Positions 25,387-37,459 of a DNA stretch of 64,000 bases are shown here, piece by piece. The position numbers and the translations under genes are program-made. The notes under the pieces are model-generated. The model made no database searches and was not told the origin of the DNA. It was given only the letters and a program-made list of their open reading frames with translations. Numbering within the stretch: the first letter of the stretch is position 1; each line of letters begins with the position of its first letter. Origin of the DNA: Apostichopus japonicus (lineage: Eukaryota > Echinodermata > Holothuroidea > Aspidochirotida > Stichopodidae); the NCBI RefSeq assembly GCF_037975245.1, contig NC_092568.1, forward strand, positions 31,201,501 through 31,265,500. Reading direction: 5' to 3'.

Positions 25387-28300
25387 TGTAGCAGTACAAA
25401 CTGTCGCAAATATTCCATATTCAGTATAAACTGTCCCGGTCCCACAGGACAGTTTATACTGGATTTACCAGTACGTTTGGTCTCCCCGGACCTATTGTAC
25501 AAGGCCAGTTGGTACAGACTGTCTCCCCAGACAGAATATGCTATGGTTACACGGAGGGGGACATTATTTGACGGTCATATATTTTGTTGTAAATTGTGTC
25601 CCCCTGAACACAATGTCCCCCGTAGCATGTACGTTCGAGTAGCAAAAATGTAATTAGTAATGGACTCTGGCAGTATCCGTATTATTAGCAAATTGTCGCA
25701 ATTCGGCTTCCGTATATCTAGCAGTAAAGTCGTGCGACAACTAAAAACGGAAAAGCCAGCAGAAAACGTGAGACAAATTGCGGATATTCTAAGAGATGAG
25801 AGCTATCCAAGTGGGTTTACAAGAATAAAACAGAGAAGAATCTTACGGAGACAAAGTCAGTCTTACAGACTGGCTAAAAATGGAACTCTTGCGTACCGAA
25901 ATTGAAGGAAAGTGTTGCTATCTAGGGCTACTCAACTCGCCCAAATCGAAGCAGCTCACACTGACTAGTGACATCTATAAGGTAATGTCTGTAACTTACA
26001 GTATAGGATACACAATATGCCTTTGGTTGTTAAATGGCGAACGGCCATTCCGCAGTTAAACTATAACCAGGCCTCTAGGACTGATTGGTGAACAAATCAT
26101 GATATTCTTTTACCACGTTTGGTTAGTTGTAAAAACTCATTCGCAAAAGTCAAGCAATTGCTTGTGCAACATTATAATCAGTTGTATGCTTGAGCAAAGT
26201 TATTAGGGCCTATTTCTTTTCGTTTTGTTTACCCAATTGTTTACCCAAACAAATTTACCCAAACAAATTTGTGTGACAATTATTATAAATTTCCACCTTT
26301 TATCGCCCTGCCTATCATAAAAGATAACAACAGATTACTAAAGCTTAGAGAGCTAGTCTGGTTTGCATGCATGGGACACTATAAAATGCAATTATTGGAC
26401 TATAGCATATAGCCGAGCCTACTTCTAGAGGAAAGTGGCACTAATACTGTACATAATAAATTCACGTTCATTAATTTTGGTTGGTAAGAACAGATATTGA
26501 AGGCCTGATAGTACTTTTTTTAGGTGTGGCATATTCTCTACATGCCAAACCTCACTGCAGAAGAAAACTTAAATATCTATAGACCCCAATTGTGGCCAAG
26601 CAATATGTACAATAATGGGAATATTCCATTTCAAACACTGATATAGAGTTGTAATTCAATTTTAAGGCACTTCAGCTAGAACTACCAATTCTGCAGCCCA
26701 TATATTTGTGTGTGTTTTCGTTTGTTTGTGTTTTTTTGGGGGGGGGGGGCAAAAAAACATGATATCTCATTTGATCATGAATTTTCTTATCTCTTTGAAG
26801 GTGTTCATCTTTGCATAGATAAACCAGACAACAGACTATGTCTATTGTCTAGATTCTATTGGAAAACTATCAACGTTGATGTAACAAGTTATGTTCAACA
26901 GGATGTCAAAGCGTCATTGTCATGTAGACCTACGAACAAGTCTCCATAGCATTCCTGTAACTGGATTATGGAAACAGGTAAATATTCAATCTGTTTTAAT
27001 TGCACAGGATGTCCGCAGTATGCAGTGAAGGTTTAGTTTAGTTAATGTCACTCTTTCTGGACAAATTAAACATTTACAAGTTTAACGGTAGTCTGTATTG
27101 GCCCTAAATTTTGGCCACTTTAGTTGCTAGAAGTTTTCAAAAAGTACTTTTCTGGGGGTAATAACCCTTTAAATTGTGCTCAGACATTCTAAATGATGAC
27201 ACGAGATGATTGAATGTCCCAGTGAGGTAAATTTCCTTCAGGGATATAAACATACAGAATTTTGTCCAAAGTGAAAATTTGGCATATTTAGGGCCTATAC
27301 AGCAAACCTTTAAGCCACACTCTGGCCTAACTGCAGAGCAACCATCAATATAGGCATGTAATTGTAAGTTGCAAAAAGTGGCGTATCATTTTACTGGTTT
27401 AGTGGTTGAAGCGATTGTAAATATATGGTACAGTATGGTGTAAGTTACATTTTCATATTTGCAAGGTAAAAATAATTGGCCTAAATCCACCAACACCCTG
27501 TTTCGATCAGATATCCCACTGTTTTTATCTAGATCTGTGTACAGCATGAAGCAATGGAATAGAACAACAGTCAAGGCAAAGCCTGCAACTTGTAAAAAAT
27601 ATTAAATTAGCACCTAAATGCTGTCTTCTTTCTGAACAGGTTGGTGTTGATCTTATTGGTCCTCTACCAGTGACAGCTGCCAATCGACTGTACATGATAA
27701 CACTGTCTGACTTCTATTCAAAGTGTCCTGAGACTAAGGCAGTGCCTGACAAGACTGCAGCATCAACTTCTTATTTCATTACTGATGTGATGATGAGGTA
27801 AGCATGTCTTAAAAAGTGAACAATTTTCTGTAGTTAGTAACTAGTTCCAATATGAATGGCATCATATCTGTTATTTGTACCATGCAAATAACTTGTAGTG
27901 CATGGCAGAATGCTGTGTTTGAGTATAACTCATTTCCAAATAGGTATTAAGCATACAGAAAGGTCACGAAGGTAGGTGAGAACCGAGAAAGGGTACTGTA
28001 AATCTTTGCAGGTTAAGTCCCCATTAACAAGTTTATATGTAAGTAGTTTTTGTTCCTATATTTACTTGCAAAGGTTCCACCTCTGGTTTTTAAGTAGCAT
28101 ATAGCCTGACAATTGTCGTCATTTAATTTACATCCCCAAAAAGTGATTTTGGCTGGACATGTTTCACTGCAGCAGACACAGTTTATTTGTTCAAACAAAT
28201 GATGAGTAAATAATTAAGACCACATTCCACAGCTAGACACCATCTATTGTGTGTTGTTTTTCAAAAAGGTGTTGGACAGTTTGATATTGTAACCACAAGG

Positions 28301-31300
28301 AACTTTTCTGTTTAGAAAGTGTGAACTTATTACTACTTGGCTGTTTTGACAGGAACTTCGACAAGATAAGAGAGATAATGTATCAACTGAGTTTTGGTAC
28401 CATTTCTCTGTTAGGTCCGTTGTGGAAAATTGCTAAATGTGTTTGTGTGTGTGGTGGGGGGATATTTCCTGAAACCTGGGAGAGGGACCCTCTTTTTTGG
28501 CAAAATAGGGCAATGTTTAGGTCTCTTGACGCAAAATGATGTATAATAGTACATTTTACCATAATAATGGTTAGCTAGCATTATTTGGTTTTGCATTTGG
28601 GTCATAGAGAGGGTGTTTTGAACCCCTATGGATCCTGATTCAGGACAATTAATGTTTGATCGGCATTAAACAGTCATACCATGCACACATACATCAATAG
28701 AGCACCAAAAGGCATCAAACTTCTGTTGTATCCTAGCTTAAGCTAATTTGATAAATTTCTGATATTAAATTTCATTAATATGTCACAAATGTTGTATTGG
28801 CTCATGTGGTTAAAACTTTTCAGGTTTGGTAGTGAACTGTACAATATAGCGCCAAAATTATGACATGCAATCTCCAATTAAAAAAATGGACCCAGTATTC
28901 CCATAAACATGTAGGTGTCACAATAAAAGATCATCCAATTAACTCAATGCCTAAGCATAGTTCAGTTGTACACTATACAGTCTACACTTAACCAATATGG
29001 TGAATGTTAATTATCTTTGTAGTGGAGCTTACACATAACCTTTCAAGATGATAATTTATTTTATATATGACTTACAGTGTGGCATTCACTACTCATAATA
29101 TTGCTTTCAACTTTTATTTTGCACAGATTTGGTTGTACTGATATCTCATATCTGACCACCAATGGAGGGAGTATGTATGAGGTTAACAGAAGACATGTCT
29201 AGACGATTTTCTTAGCAGTTAACTTGTTACCGACAATAATCTTGTCTTTCACTCTAACATATCATGAGAGAAAACTTCGTCGGCTGCTATATGTTTAAGC
29301 AAAGAGAGGCCATTGACTTTTCACTGCCAGTCGTTCGGTGTAAATCCATATATTTGCAGTTCAAGTTGAAGGGTTGTGACGCTCGAAATTCTTTATCACC
29401 TCATTACTTCATTAAATAACAAATACGAAGGCGTGTTTCTTGGTTCTGGAAATTGTGTTCAAGATAAGTTCTCATAGTAAAACATATAACCGACCATATT
29501 CTGCTTCCTGTTGTAACTTTTGCTGTTATGGATTTCTGTGTAAGTCTTAACGAAAAACCCGTTGTATACATGAGAATCATGCAGCTATTTTATTTTGTAA
29601 TTTACAATCAAGATTTAACTTTTGACGGTATCAAGTTGCACATTAAAGCATTTTATAGGTAATCCTACTGTTTGTGGAAAGCAGTTCAAGGGGGGATTCT
29701 AATAGGGAAACTTCTGCATGGTTTTATTGAGGTCTTTACCAAACTCTAAAGAGAGGATGTTCTTCATGTGGATTATGAGAGTTTCAAGTACATATTGTTT
29801 GAAGAAGAGTGACAGTAGTATATCATTCTAACCAAGCAATACCTCCCTGCTTGAAGGATGCTCTAGAAAGCATGGATTATCTTTAGTTGCATCAGAGCTA
29901 CAAAGGGAGAGTCATCATTCCAGTTAAATTTCAACATGCAGGGGGTAGGAAGTGGGTGTGGGCACACAACATCAGAGGGACATTTTCTCAATCCACAACC
30001 ACCACTCGTTATGCTATAAACCGATACACACCGGCCATATCACTTAAATATATATGATGTGTTAGTATGTTATCAATACTATTTATTGAGATTGTTTATT
30101 GTTAACCTTGCTATAAAAAGATATGGGATGCCATTTTAAAAATAGTATATACAGACAGTGCCCCCCCCCCCCGGCTCCTGGCTCCCTGATCCCATGTATA
30201 ATCATTTTTTCACTCTTTGCCCAGTCTGATATAGATTCAGAATATTGTGTTTGTGCATGACTATCATCCAATTTCATGTTTTGATTTTACTATATTAACT
30301 TTCTTTAAACAAACTTTTCTCTACAAGAATGACATATTTAAAGTGTGAGAAACATGATGAGACAACAAATCTAGCATATTGCATCCTGCTCTGTCCTATT
30401 TGCTTTATTCTTTCCCTTGTTCGCTTTGTTTTGTTTCCTGTATGTTTTGCAGCTCTTTTGAAGAGAATATTGTCTAATACATCTTTTCTAATTTGAACCA
30501 CTTTTGTCCAATAAGAAACCTTCATAATAAGAAACAACGAACCTTTATCACTGGAATTGCCTGGAATGCCATTTGTCTATACAAATGAAGATTTGCTTCG
30601 CGCATGGCCATCACAACAGGCTTAGGGGGCAGGGGTAGGGGAATGGCCTTCCACCCTGTTGAGAGGGAGAAAACCTTGACTCGACGATTGAGTGACAAAA
30701 ATAAGGAACGGTTAAAAAGTAAACAATAAAGTAGTAATGAAAGTCAATAAATAGGTGTCAAGCCATACGGAGGGTTGGGGCAGTGTTGACATTTTCAAGG
30801 TCAGAGGAGTATCTTCCAGCTAATTCACGGTTGTTATTAGCAAACAAAAATATTTTGGAACTCATCACAGATAGGTCACAGACTTAAGAAGACCCCTCCC
30901 CAGGACACAAATTCGATAACTTACCATCCGAACTCCCCCCCCCCCCCTTATCCTTGCACTCAAAATTATGTGTATGGGCCTGAGTTTTGTATACAGCGTT
31001 GCCGATTTCATTTAGGATGTAACTTGAAAACACTCTCGGTTCCCGTCCTATAATGAGCTTTACGCACGGATGAAATTTCATATTGGCTAGGCAACTCTCG
31101 TAGACCCATGAAGTACAGCTACCATACTTACCAAAACTTACCCACTGTGTGTTAGGGAAATACGGAAAAAATGAAGTTTGGACTCCTAAAGTTCGTAATA
31201 TTTTACCTCTGCAATTATCATTTTTTGTTGTAGCTATTGCATTCCCTATCCCGTACCCGCCCTCCGTTGGGGAGGAAGTTAGGTTTGTACTATCTCTCCC

Positions 31301-31770
31301 TCTGTAAAGATGACTATGAACGCAATGTAGTTGCCGAATACAAAATGCAACATATACGGAGGATAACATAGCAGCAATCACAACAAAAACATGATTAACA
31401 TCTTCTACAGATGGAAGACTTGTTTCTTTTTCTTTCTTTTTTTTCCCGTTCTATTTTTTGTTTTGCAGCAACGCACAACGTCTCATTTATTTCCTGTAAC
31501 ATTTAACTCTGACGTATGCATCTGCTCTAATTATTGATATAATGAACTCAATTGCCTTTTGAATATCGAAATGCTTAAATTTTATGCGGGACAAAATATG
31601 CTATGAAGTATTTGCGGACATTCTGTACCAGGACATTTCGTCCGGTGGGACTATATTTGCTGTGAGGGTGGGACACAATTTTCAGCAGATAATGTCCGAC
31701 CGGACTAAATATGCTGGTACAAAGTGTCCGCGGAGACACTTTGTACAGGGGGACACTCTGTACTGTCACA
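25387..31770 (+). mobile_element. Ginger-like DNA transposon (level 4), degenerate
   Basis: The left end TGTAGCAGTACAAACTGTC and the right end, read inverted, TGTGACAGTACAGAGTGTC match at 15 of 19 positions and both fit TGTNR. GGGG flanks both sides (25383-25386, 31771-31774), fitting a 4-bp duplication, though a G-run is weak evidence. Both termini are rich in short palindromes of GTACAAA/TGTCC type (25405-25600 and 31610-31765). Inside are gypsy-type integrase exons on the plus strand. TIRs, a 4-bp duplication and a gypsy-like integrase are the published hallmarks of Ginger transposons, and no LTR was seen. Confidence 0.7.
25660..29202 (+). pseudogene. Gypsy/Ginger-type integrase (transposase) gene, intron-containing and decayed
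   Basis: Four coding blocks lie in order on the plus strand. Block 1 is 25660-25905, with the pre-zinc motif YPSGFTRIKQRRILRRQS. Block 2 is about 26790-26950, with the zinc-binding remnant HLCIDKP, SRFYWK and VDVTSYVQ; the second His and the first Cys pair are lost. Block 3 is 27640-27797, the integrase core start VGVDLIGPLP with the first catalytic Asp and then LSDFYSK; it has a CTGAACAG acceptor and an AG|GTAAGC donor. Block 4 is 29127-29202, RFGCTDISYL then TTNGG, where the second catalytic Asp is expected but Asn appears; it ends in TAG. Blocks 3 and 4 join in phase (2+1). The third catalytic Glu and any GPY/F tail were not found. Intron borders look intact while the reading frames are not, so it is a dead transposase. 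Confidence 0.65.
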
Positions 31771-33312
31771 GGGGCACTTAGGTGGATACGGATCGCCGTC
31801 CTGGGGGAGGGGTCTAAGGGGAGGGGGCGGAAAATTTTCGCATACGGAGGATGGGCTTGATGCAAAATGGTGCCACATTTGATGCTAGATCCGATCTGAA
31901 GATATCTCCAGAAATTGCTATTTTTGAGGTAATGATTTAAGCAAAGCGCAGAATTTTGCAGAGGATATGAACCACATGCTGTCGATATTATGCCTAACCC
32001 TATCAATAGAACCTACATTTGTTGAATTATTGTGTGCATGACCCCCGACTCCTTTCTTGTCCTTCTCGTTTTCTCCCATTATCTATTAAGATGTAACAGG
32101 TTCCAGCATCGTTATTGGCTCCTATCACGGATCTCACCATGCAATCCAGACTTTGATCACACATCGAGTATATGGCTCAGTATGCAGGTGTGAACATTCG
32201 CCATTTGTTCCTACAAGCATCTGACCTCAAATGACCTCTGCACCCCCTACACAACAAGGTTAATATATGGGTCCACAAATATAGGCAAGTATGGTGCCTG
32301 CGGACCCTCACATTCTCACATTTCGTCAGCTCCTAACCTGTCAACCTCAGACCAAGGCAACATACTGCAGTACCCAGTTCAGAGCAACGATATTACTCAT
32401 CGGTCCAGAAAAAAATAAAGCGCGTTCTTTCATATTCTGATGTCAAAATCATGAGAAAGGTCCAGAAATAGTGTTCTCTGGAGAGTAGGGGTGGCCTACT
32501 TTTCAGGAATTTGATTGGACTGCACATTTTCGCAGCTCATTTGAAGAAAATACGAATTACTGTGCTTCTTTGTCCTTATGAAAAACTAACTCAGATGATG
32601 GGAGTTGAATATAACAAAATATATATATTTTTTTACCAACCCAAATCTCAGATGGGGGGCACTCGGGGGGCACTAGGTTTTCCAGGGGGCACGTGCCCCC
32701 TGCCTCCCCCCCCCTTGGCGACGCCACTGCTAGTGCCCTTTTCAGCTTTTTACCACTTTTATTGCGCTCTCAAATACCTATTGACATTTGTCACATTTTG
32801 TTGGTGCAATTTTCTGACAAATGGCGATGACACCTATTTATTCTTCGTTTATCTGTAAATTAGCTAGGCCTGGAAAGGGTCATTTCCGGCCATCTAGGAA
32901 GTATCTTCACTCAAAATTTGTTTGTACGCTCCGCTCCAACCGGTGGTGGCGCTCCGCTTAGCTAATGTCGAAAGCGCCCCCTACGGGCCATTCTCTCTCC
33001 CCTGACCAATACCCCTAGCTCCGCCACTGGCACCTACTGAAAGAAGAAGAATTTGCAATGTGTTTTTCAATAGTTAAACTATATTATTATCATTATTGTT
33101 GTAACGACTTCCCCAATAATTATAACCAATATGGTAGGGTAATAACACGAAAAATAATTTTATGTTATTGGCATGTGATAAGCGGTGAATGCCTAGATGA
33201 TATGCACATTAACATGTGAAACGCGCCCGGAGCGCGCAAAAAAATTTGGTTATATTTTTTCGGGCAAGTCGTTACAGCCCCCCCCCCCCCAAATCAAATG
33301 AGGCTCCTATGC

Positions 33313-33712
33313 ATTCCGACAACTGTCACTGCCCTTTTCTGACATGTGTTTTGTGCTTCAAGGGGGAGGGGCGGTGGTCTGTTTGTTGCTGTACGTGACA
33401 TGCCGTTTCCCATACAGCCATGATGTGTATGGAGGGGTAACTGCCTACGCACAGCTATATAGTTACTTTCATTGTAACCTATTGCAACAGCGAACCGTAC
33501 GCGTGTCATCGCGCCTTCGGTACTTTCGCCATAGAAAATGTGCTCTTTCCGCCATAGAAAAATTGCCTTTTCGCAATATTTATGTGACCGCCATTTTTTC
33601 TTTCAAATATGCAGTTATAAAGTTCCATTCTCACATGGTTGACTGTTTTTATATGAGAATATATTTGAATGGCGAAAATTAAAAAAAAAAAAACGCGTCA
33701 TGGTTGAGCTCC
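33313..33712. other. Short stretch between transposon blocks
   Basis: Overlapping short frames on both strands but no domain. Nothing else supported. Confidence 0.3.
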
Positions 33713-33725
33713 TGGAGGTTGTGTT

Positions 33726-34972
33726 GTGTTGCGCTTACCGGTATACTCACACTCACTGCTTCCACTTTTCACGGGGCGTGAAGACGCGGTTGGGGTGAAA
33801 ATGTGGTCTATAGCCAGGGGACGGGCCGAGGGTCCCCCAGCATTTACTAAAATTATTACACCTATATAGTATACGTGTACATCGGACAGATCGACAAGTA
33901 TGAATTGAAAAATGGGCAGATGCACGTTTTGGAGCCTTGGTAAATATTGGGGGGGGGGGCTTATCATGCATTTGCCCCCTCAACTTTTGCATTGCCCCCC
34001 CCCCCCGTTCCGCCGCCACTGGACTAGTCTACCACTGCTATTCCTCTCGATTTTTTTAATTTCCAATCATATGATTTAGCGAATGTTCGGAAACACTTTT
34101 TGGCTCACCTTTGGGGGGGCCATGGCCCCCCTTGGCCCCCCCTTGGATCCGCGATTGAATCAATACAGATATATAGCTAGACTGCATGTCTAGGGATACT
34201 GGGATGAGTACGACGTCGGAACCATCGGTCAGCCTCCTGGGACAGGGGCATCGGAGTCGGTACGGTAGGTCTGGCGAACGCCGGACCAATATTCACGCGC
34301 AAAAAAAAAAAAAAAAAGTAGGACTAAGAAAAAAAAATTGCAAAATATAAAGAACCAAAATGAAACAAGCAAGTAGGCTAATGTGACTACTCTGGCATGG
34401 CAGGGTCTTGTTTTCAAGCTCGGGAAGTGCCATTTCCTGCAATCTGGGAGGCATTTTTTCAAAATTTTCTCCATTACGCTACGCGCCAACCATGGTGGCA
34501 CGTAGCGTAGTTTGACCTACCAAACGTCCCCCCAATAATTATGATAGATGGCCACACTCTGATCTGCTATACCAATACCAAATAGCTTCCGACGCCTCTG
34601 TGAGAGCTGTTTCCAAACTGTTTGGAAAACCCGATGTTCAACCTATTTAGAAGGTATCAATGGAACTAACTCCTCACCGGCTCTTACGGGACGAAAAGAG
34701 CTTGGACAGGGCTGCCCCGGCCGAAGCATGATAAGCCCCCCCCCCCAATATTTACCAAGGCTCCAAAACGTGCATCTGCCCATTTTTCAATGCATACTTG
34801 TCGATCTGTCCGATGTACACGTATACTATATAGGTGTAATAATTTTAGTAAATGCTGGGGGACCCTCGGCCCGTCCCCTGGCTATAGACCACATTTTCAC
34901 CCCAACCGCGTCTTCACGCCCCGTGAAAAATGGAAGCAGTGAGTGTGAGTATACCGGTAAGCGCAACACAAC
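33726..34972. mobile_element. Inverted-repeat pair, arms about 240 bp
   Basis: The left arm 33726-33968 (GCGCTTACCGGTATACTCAC onward) and the right arm 34732-34972 are reverse complements with only a few differences, such as TTTTCACGGGG against TTTTTCACGGGG. They flank about 760 bp of non-coding sequence with C-runs, a degenerate CGCCGCCACTG end at 34010-34020 and an A-run. They may be the long termini of one element or two copies in opposite orientation. The matching 84-89-residue frames on opposite strands are the arms translated. Confidence 0.75.
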
Positions 34973-35029
34973 TTCGTCTTAGGACAATGACTTGCCTCAT
35001 TTCAGCCAGTTCTCCAACATCCACTTACT

Positions 35030-35413
35030 CAGTGGCGGAGCGTCCATACGATCAGGGCGGATGCACCCCCCCCCCGCCCTGACGGACTCAAAGGGACTGC
35101 TGGCGCCCTTTTCAGCTTTTCACTACTATTTACTTATTCGCGATTATTGACTATTTTATTGCGCTCTCATCTACCTATTGACATTTGTCATATTCTGTTG
35201 GTGTAATTTTCCGACAAAATGGCAATGACACCTATTTATTCTCCGTTTATCTGTAAATTAGCAAGGCCCGGAATGGGTCATTTCCTGCAATCTATAGAGT
35301 ATCTTTACTCAAACATTTTCTGTACGCTCCGCGCCAACCTGTGGTGGCGCTCCGCTTAGATAGTGTCGAAAGCGCCCCCCCCCCCCCGACCAATATCCCT
35401 AGCTCCGCCACTG
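35030..35413. mobile_element. Intact hAT-like MITE, 384 bp (empty-site copy)
   Basis: It starts CAGTGGCGGAGCGTCC and ends AGCTCCGCCACTG, flanked by CACTTACT (35022-35029) and CCCTTACT (35414-35421), an 8-bp duplication with one change. It matches the split MITE at 25263-33029 along its length, including CTATTGACATTTGTC and the GTGGTGGCGCTCCGCTTAG block near the right end. It is non-coding. Confidence 0.85.
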
Positions 35414-35421
35414 CCCTTACT

Positions 35422-37140
35422 ACACTCAAAAACGTCTTTGCGAGTACACTATGAGTAATAGCTACTCTCCGAAAACACCATCGAATATACAAATTACAAT
35501 GTTTTTACAGACTTTCTCGTGCAATCTGAGAAATTGCAGGCTTGAGACCCATATTTTAGGGCTAGGTATTCACAGCATAGAACACTCAGGAAGTGCCGTT
35601 TCCGGAAATGTGGGGTTTGAAAAACCAAAAATTTTATTGTACGCTCCGCGCTGACCGACGGGTGGCTCTCCGCTAAGAAAGTCTCCACACATTAGCCCCC
35701 CCCCCCCAATAATTTTTCCGTTCCGCCGCGCTTGGACTAGTCTAAACCTTTTCGTTTTCTGGTTTAAAATTAAATGCAGAGCTCCCAACTGACCCGCAAT
35801 CCGCGGGAATTAGACCCGCATTCTAACACCCAAACCCGCTGACCCGCACAAGCGTCCGAAAAAACCGCATTGTATTTGTCAAGTATACATAAAAAAATTT
35901 GCATCAAATTTTGACTTAGCAACCATCATTTCTTTAGCATTTAGCATAATAGAGTATAAAACCTCCTTTACAGCATCATTTGAACCTCAAATTAGCCTAT
36001 ATTTCTTTTCATTGGGGCGAGCAGCGAACATTTTCATGCCACGGGAAGGAATGAATTATCACCTACTATTCAATTTATTGATGTTACACACAAAAAAATG
36101 CATATTTCTCAGAAAATTTTGGGTGACAAAAGCCTTTCTAAGTGCCACCATTTTACATGTAGGCATCACCAGGATTCCAAAAAAATTCAAAAGGGGAGGG
36201 GGACACCCCCTCCCCTTATATCCTTCCCCCAGGACGGCGATTCGTGGCATGGACCAGCATTTGCCTTCTCAAGAGTTGGGAGCTATGTAAATGTATGAGC
36301 ATGAGGATTTACAGTTTAACACCATTTTGCAGTTACAGGCTGGTTGTAAGAAATTTATAACCTATGAGAAATAAAATTTCTTGAGAAAGATGATCCCAAC
36401 TTTGTTTTATAAATATTTTAGAAAATTACACCTGCGAAACATTTTTTTTAGAAGTAAATTAACATCACCATTGTACACTTTTGTCGCACCAAATTGCATC
36501 TGAGGGCATTCAGCAATAGAAAATTTTCCAATTTTCCCTTAGACCCCTCCCCATATCACTCTAATGCCACTTTGGCCCCTCCCAAACAAAGGTCCTGGAT
36601 CCGCCAGTGTATTGATTTGTACACATCCTTCTTTTGCAACCGCTTTTGTATTTTGCTTTCTGAGAACAGTAGTACCTGTACATTAACAAATGTGGCGTCG
36701 TCGTGAAGAGCCATAAGTAAATTCATAAAATGTCGTCCTTGCTTGTAATCTTTCATTCAGTGTTTTGTCTCATCCTGGATTTATAACAAAGAACAATATA
36801 GATATTTGTTCTTTGTTATTATAATAACCTATTTATGTCAGGACATTGGCAAAGGATTCTATAGTAAAAATGTGTAATGTGCATGCACATTACATATTTC
36901 TACTATAGGCCTATTCCAATCCAGTTGAGTTCTGTGTTTATATTTTGCGTGTCTTGCTCTCTGTATAGGTCTCCGTACCAGAACAGAGATAACTGATCAC
37001 GCTGGAAAGTTACTCTCAATGCTAGTCCAGTTTTGGCCACTTATTTCCTATTTGATCGACATAACCCGCTTACATGCAGTTATTCCAGATAGGCAGATAA
37101 AGATTTATTTTGCCATATATATAGAGCCAGATGTAACTGG
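35422..37140. other. Transposon fragments and small hairpins, no gene
   Basis: It contains pieces of the CTCCGCGC/GGTGGCTCTCCGCT repeat family (35640-35680), a C-run with a degenerate TIR (35695-35735), a GGGGAGGGGGACACCCCC segment (36193-36235) also found at 44948-44985, a hairpin of ATAACAAAGAACAA (36782-36820) and an imperfect palindrome around TGTGCATGCACA (36861-36904). No supported coding exon. Confidence 0.5.
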
Positions 37141-37459
37141 TTTATCTGGATTTTCTTTATATCAACCAGATAAAGTTTTATCTGGCCCAGATATGGAAGC
37201 CATAACATTTAACCAGATCAAATTTTATATGGGCCATATAAAAGTTTATCTAGATTTTCTTTATATCAACCAGATAAAGTTTTATCTGGCCCAAATATGG
37301 ATGCAAAAAATTTAACCAGATCAAATTTTATATGGGCCATATAAAAGTTTATCTACATTTTCTTTATATCAACCAGATAAAGTTTTATCTGGCCCAGATA
37401 TGGATGCAATAAAATTTAACCAGATCAAATTTTATATGGGCCATATAAAGCTTTATTTT
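37141..37459. repeat. Tandem repeat, three units of about 104 bp
   Basis: Units start TTTATCTGGATTTTCTTTAT (or variants) at 37141, 37244 and 37348. Each holds a built-in dyad CCAGATAAAG...TTTATCTGG and the text ATATGGGCCATATAAAA. Divergence between units is low. The flank 37480-37560 is rich in CCAGATCTGG-like words, suggesting more decayed units. Confidence 0.85.

Larger units (their letters stand above)
25334..32729. mobile_element. Second hAT-like element (level 3) nested in the MITE
   Basis: It begins CAGTGGCGTCACC and ends GGCGACGCCACTG, inverted partners of each other. The flanking 8-mers are CTAGCGCC (25326-25333) and CTAGTGCC (32730-32737), a target duplication with one change. The unsplit MITE at 35030-35413 reads CTGGCGCC once at this site, which is the empty site. 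Without the Ginger-like insert it is about 1.0 kb and I find no hAT transposase in it. The right part holds the GGGGGAGGGGTCTAAGGGG motif also seen at 44948. Confidence 0.8.
25263..33029. mobile_element. hAT-like MITE (level 2 of the nest), split by a later insertion
   Basis: The ends are CAGTGGCGGAGCG on the left and its inverted partner AGCTCCGCCACTG on the right. They are flanked by the perfect 8-bp duplication GCACCTAC (25255-25262 and 33030-33037), as expected for hAT insertions. The element's own sequence is 25263-25333 plus 32738-33029 (about 363 bp); the remainder is a later insertion. An intact relative lies at 35030-35413. It is non-coding and was mobilised, if at all, by a transposase elsewhere. 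Confidence 0.85.
24989..33311. mobile_element. Outermost host repeat of the nest (CATAGGCGTAGGAG-type ends, tentative)
   Basis: The left end CATAGGCGTAGGAG at 24989 and the right end GGCTCCTATG, finishing at 33311, resemble the ends of the element at 42718-43369. Sequence on both sides of the inner insertion shares the family text (AATTCGGGCAA, GCACCTACTGAAAGAAGAA), and the left part contains three diverged copies of that segment. The right inverted end is degenerate and no target duplication was seen, so the outer limits are uncertain. Apart from the nested insertion it is about 0.55 kb and non-coding. Confidence 0.45.

Noticed and set aside
25660-29202. Integrase exons read as an LTR retrotransposon
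   Set aside because: No LTRs, gag, protease or reverse transcriptase were seen; TGTNR inverted ends and a 4-bp duplication fit Ginger better.
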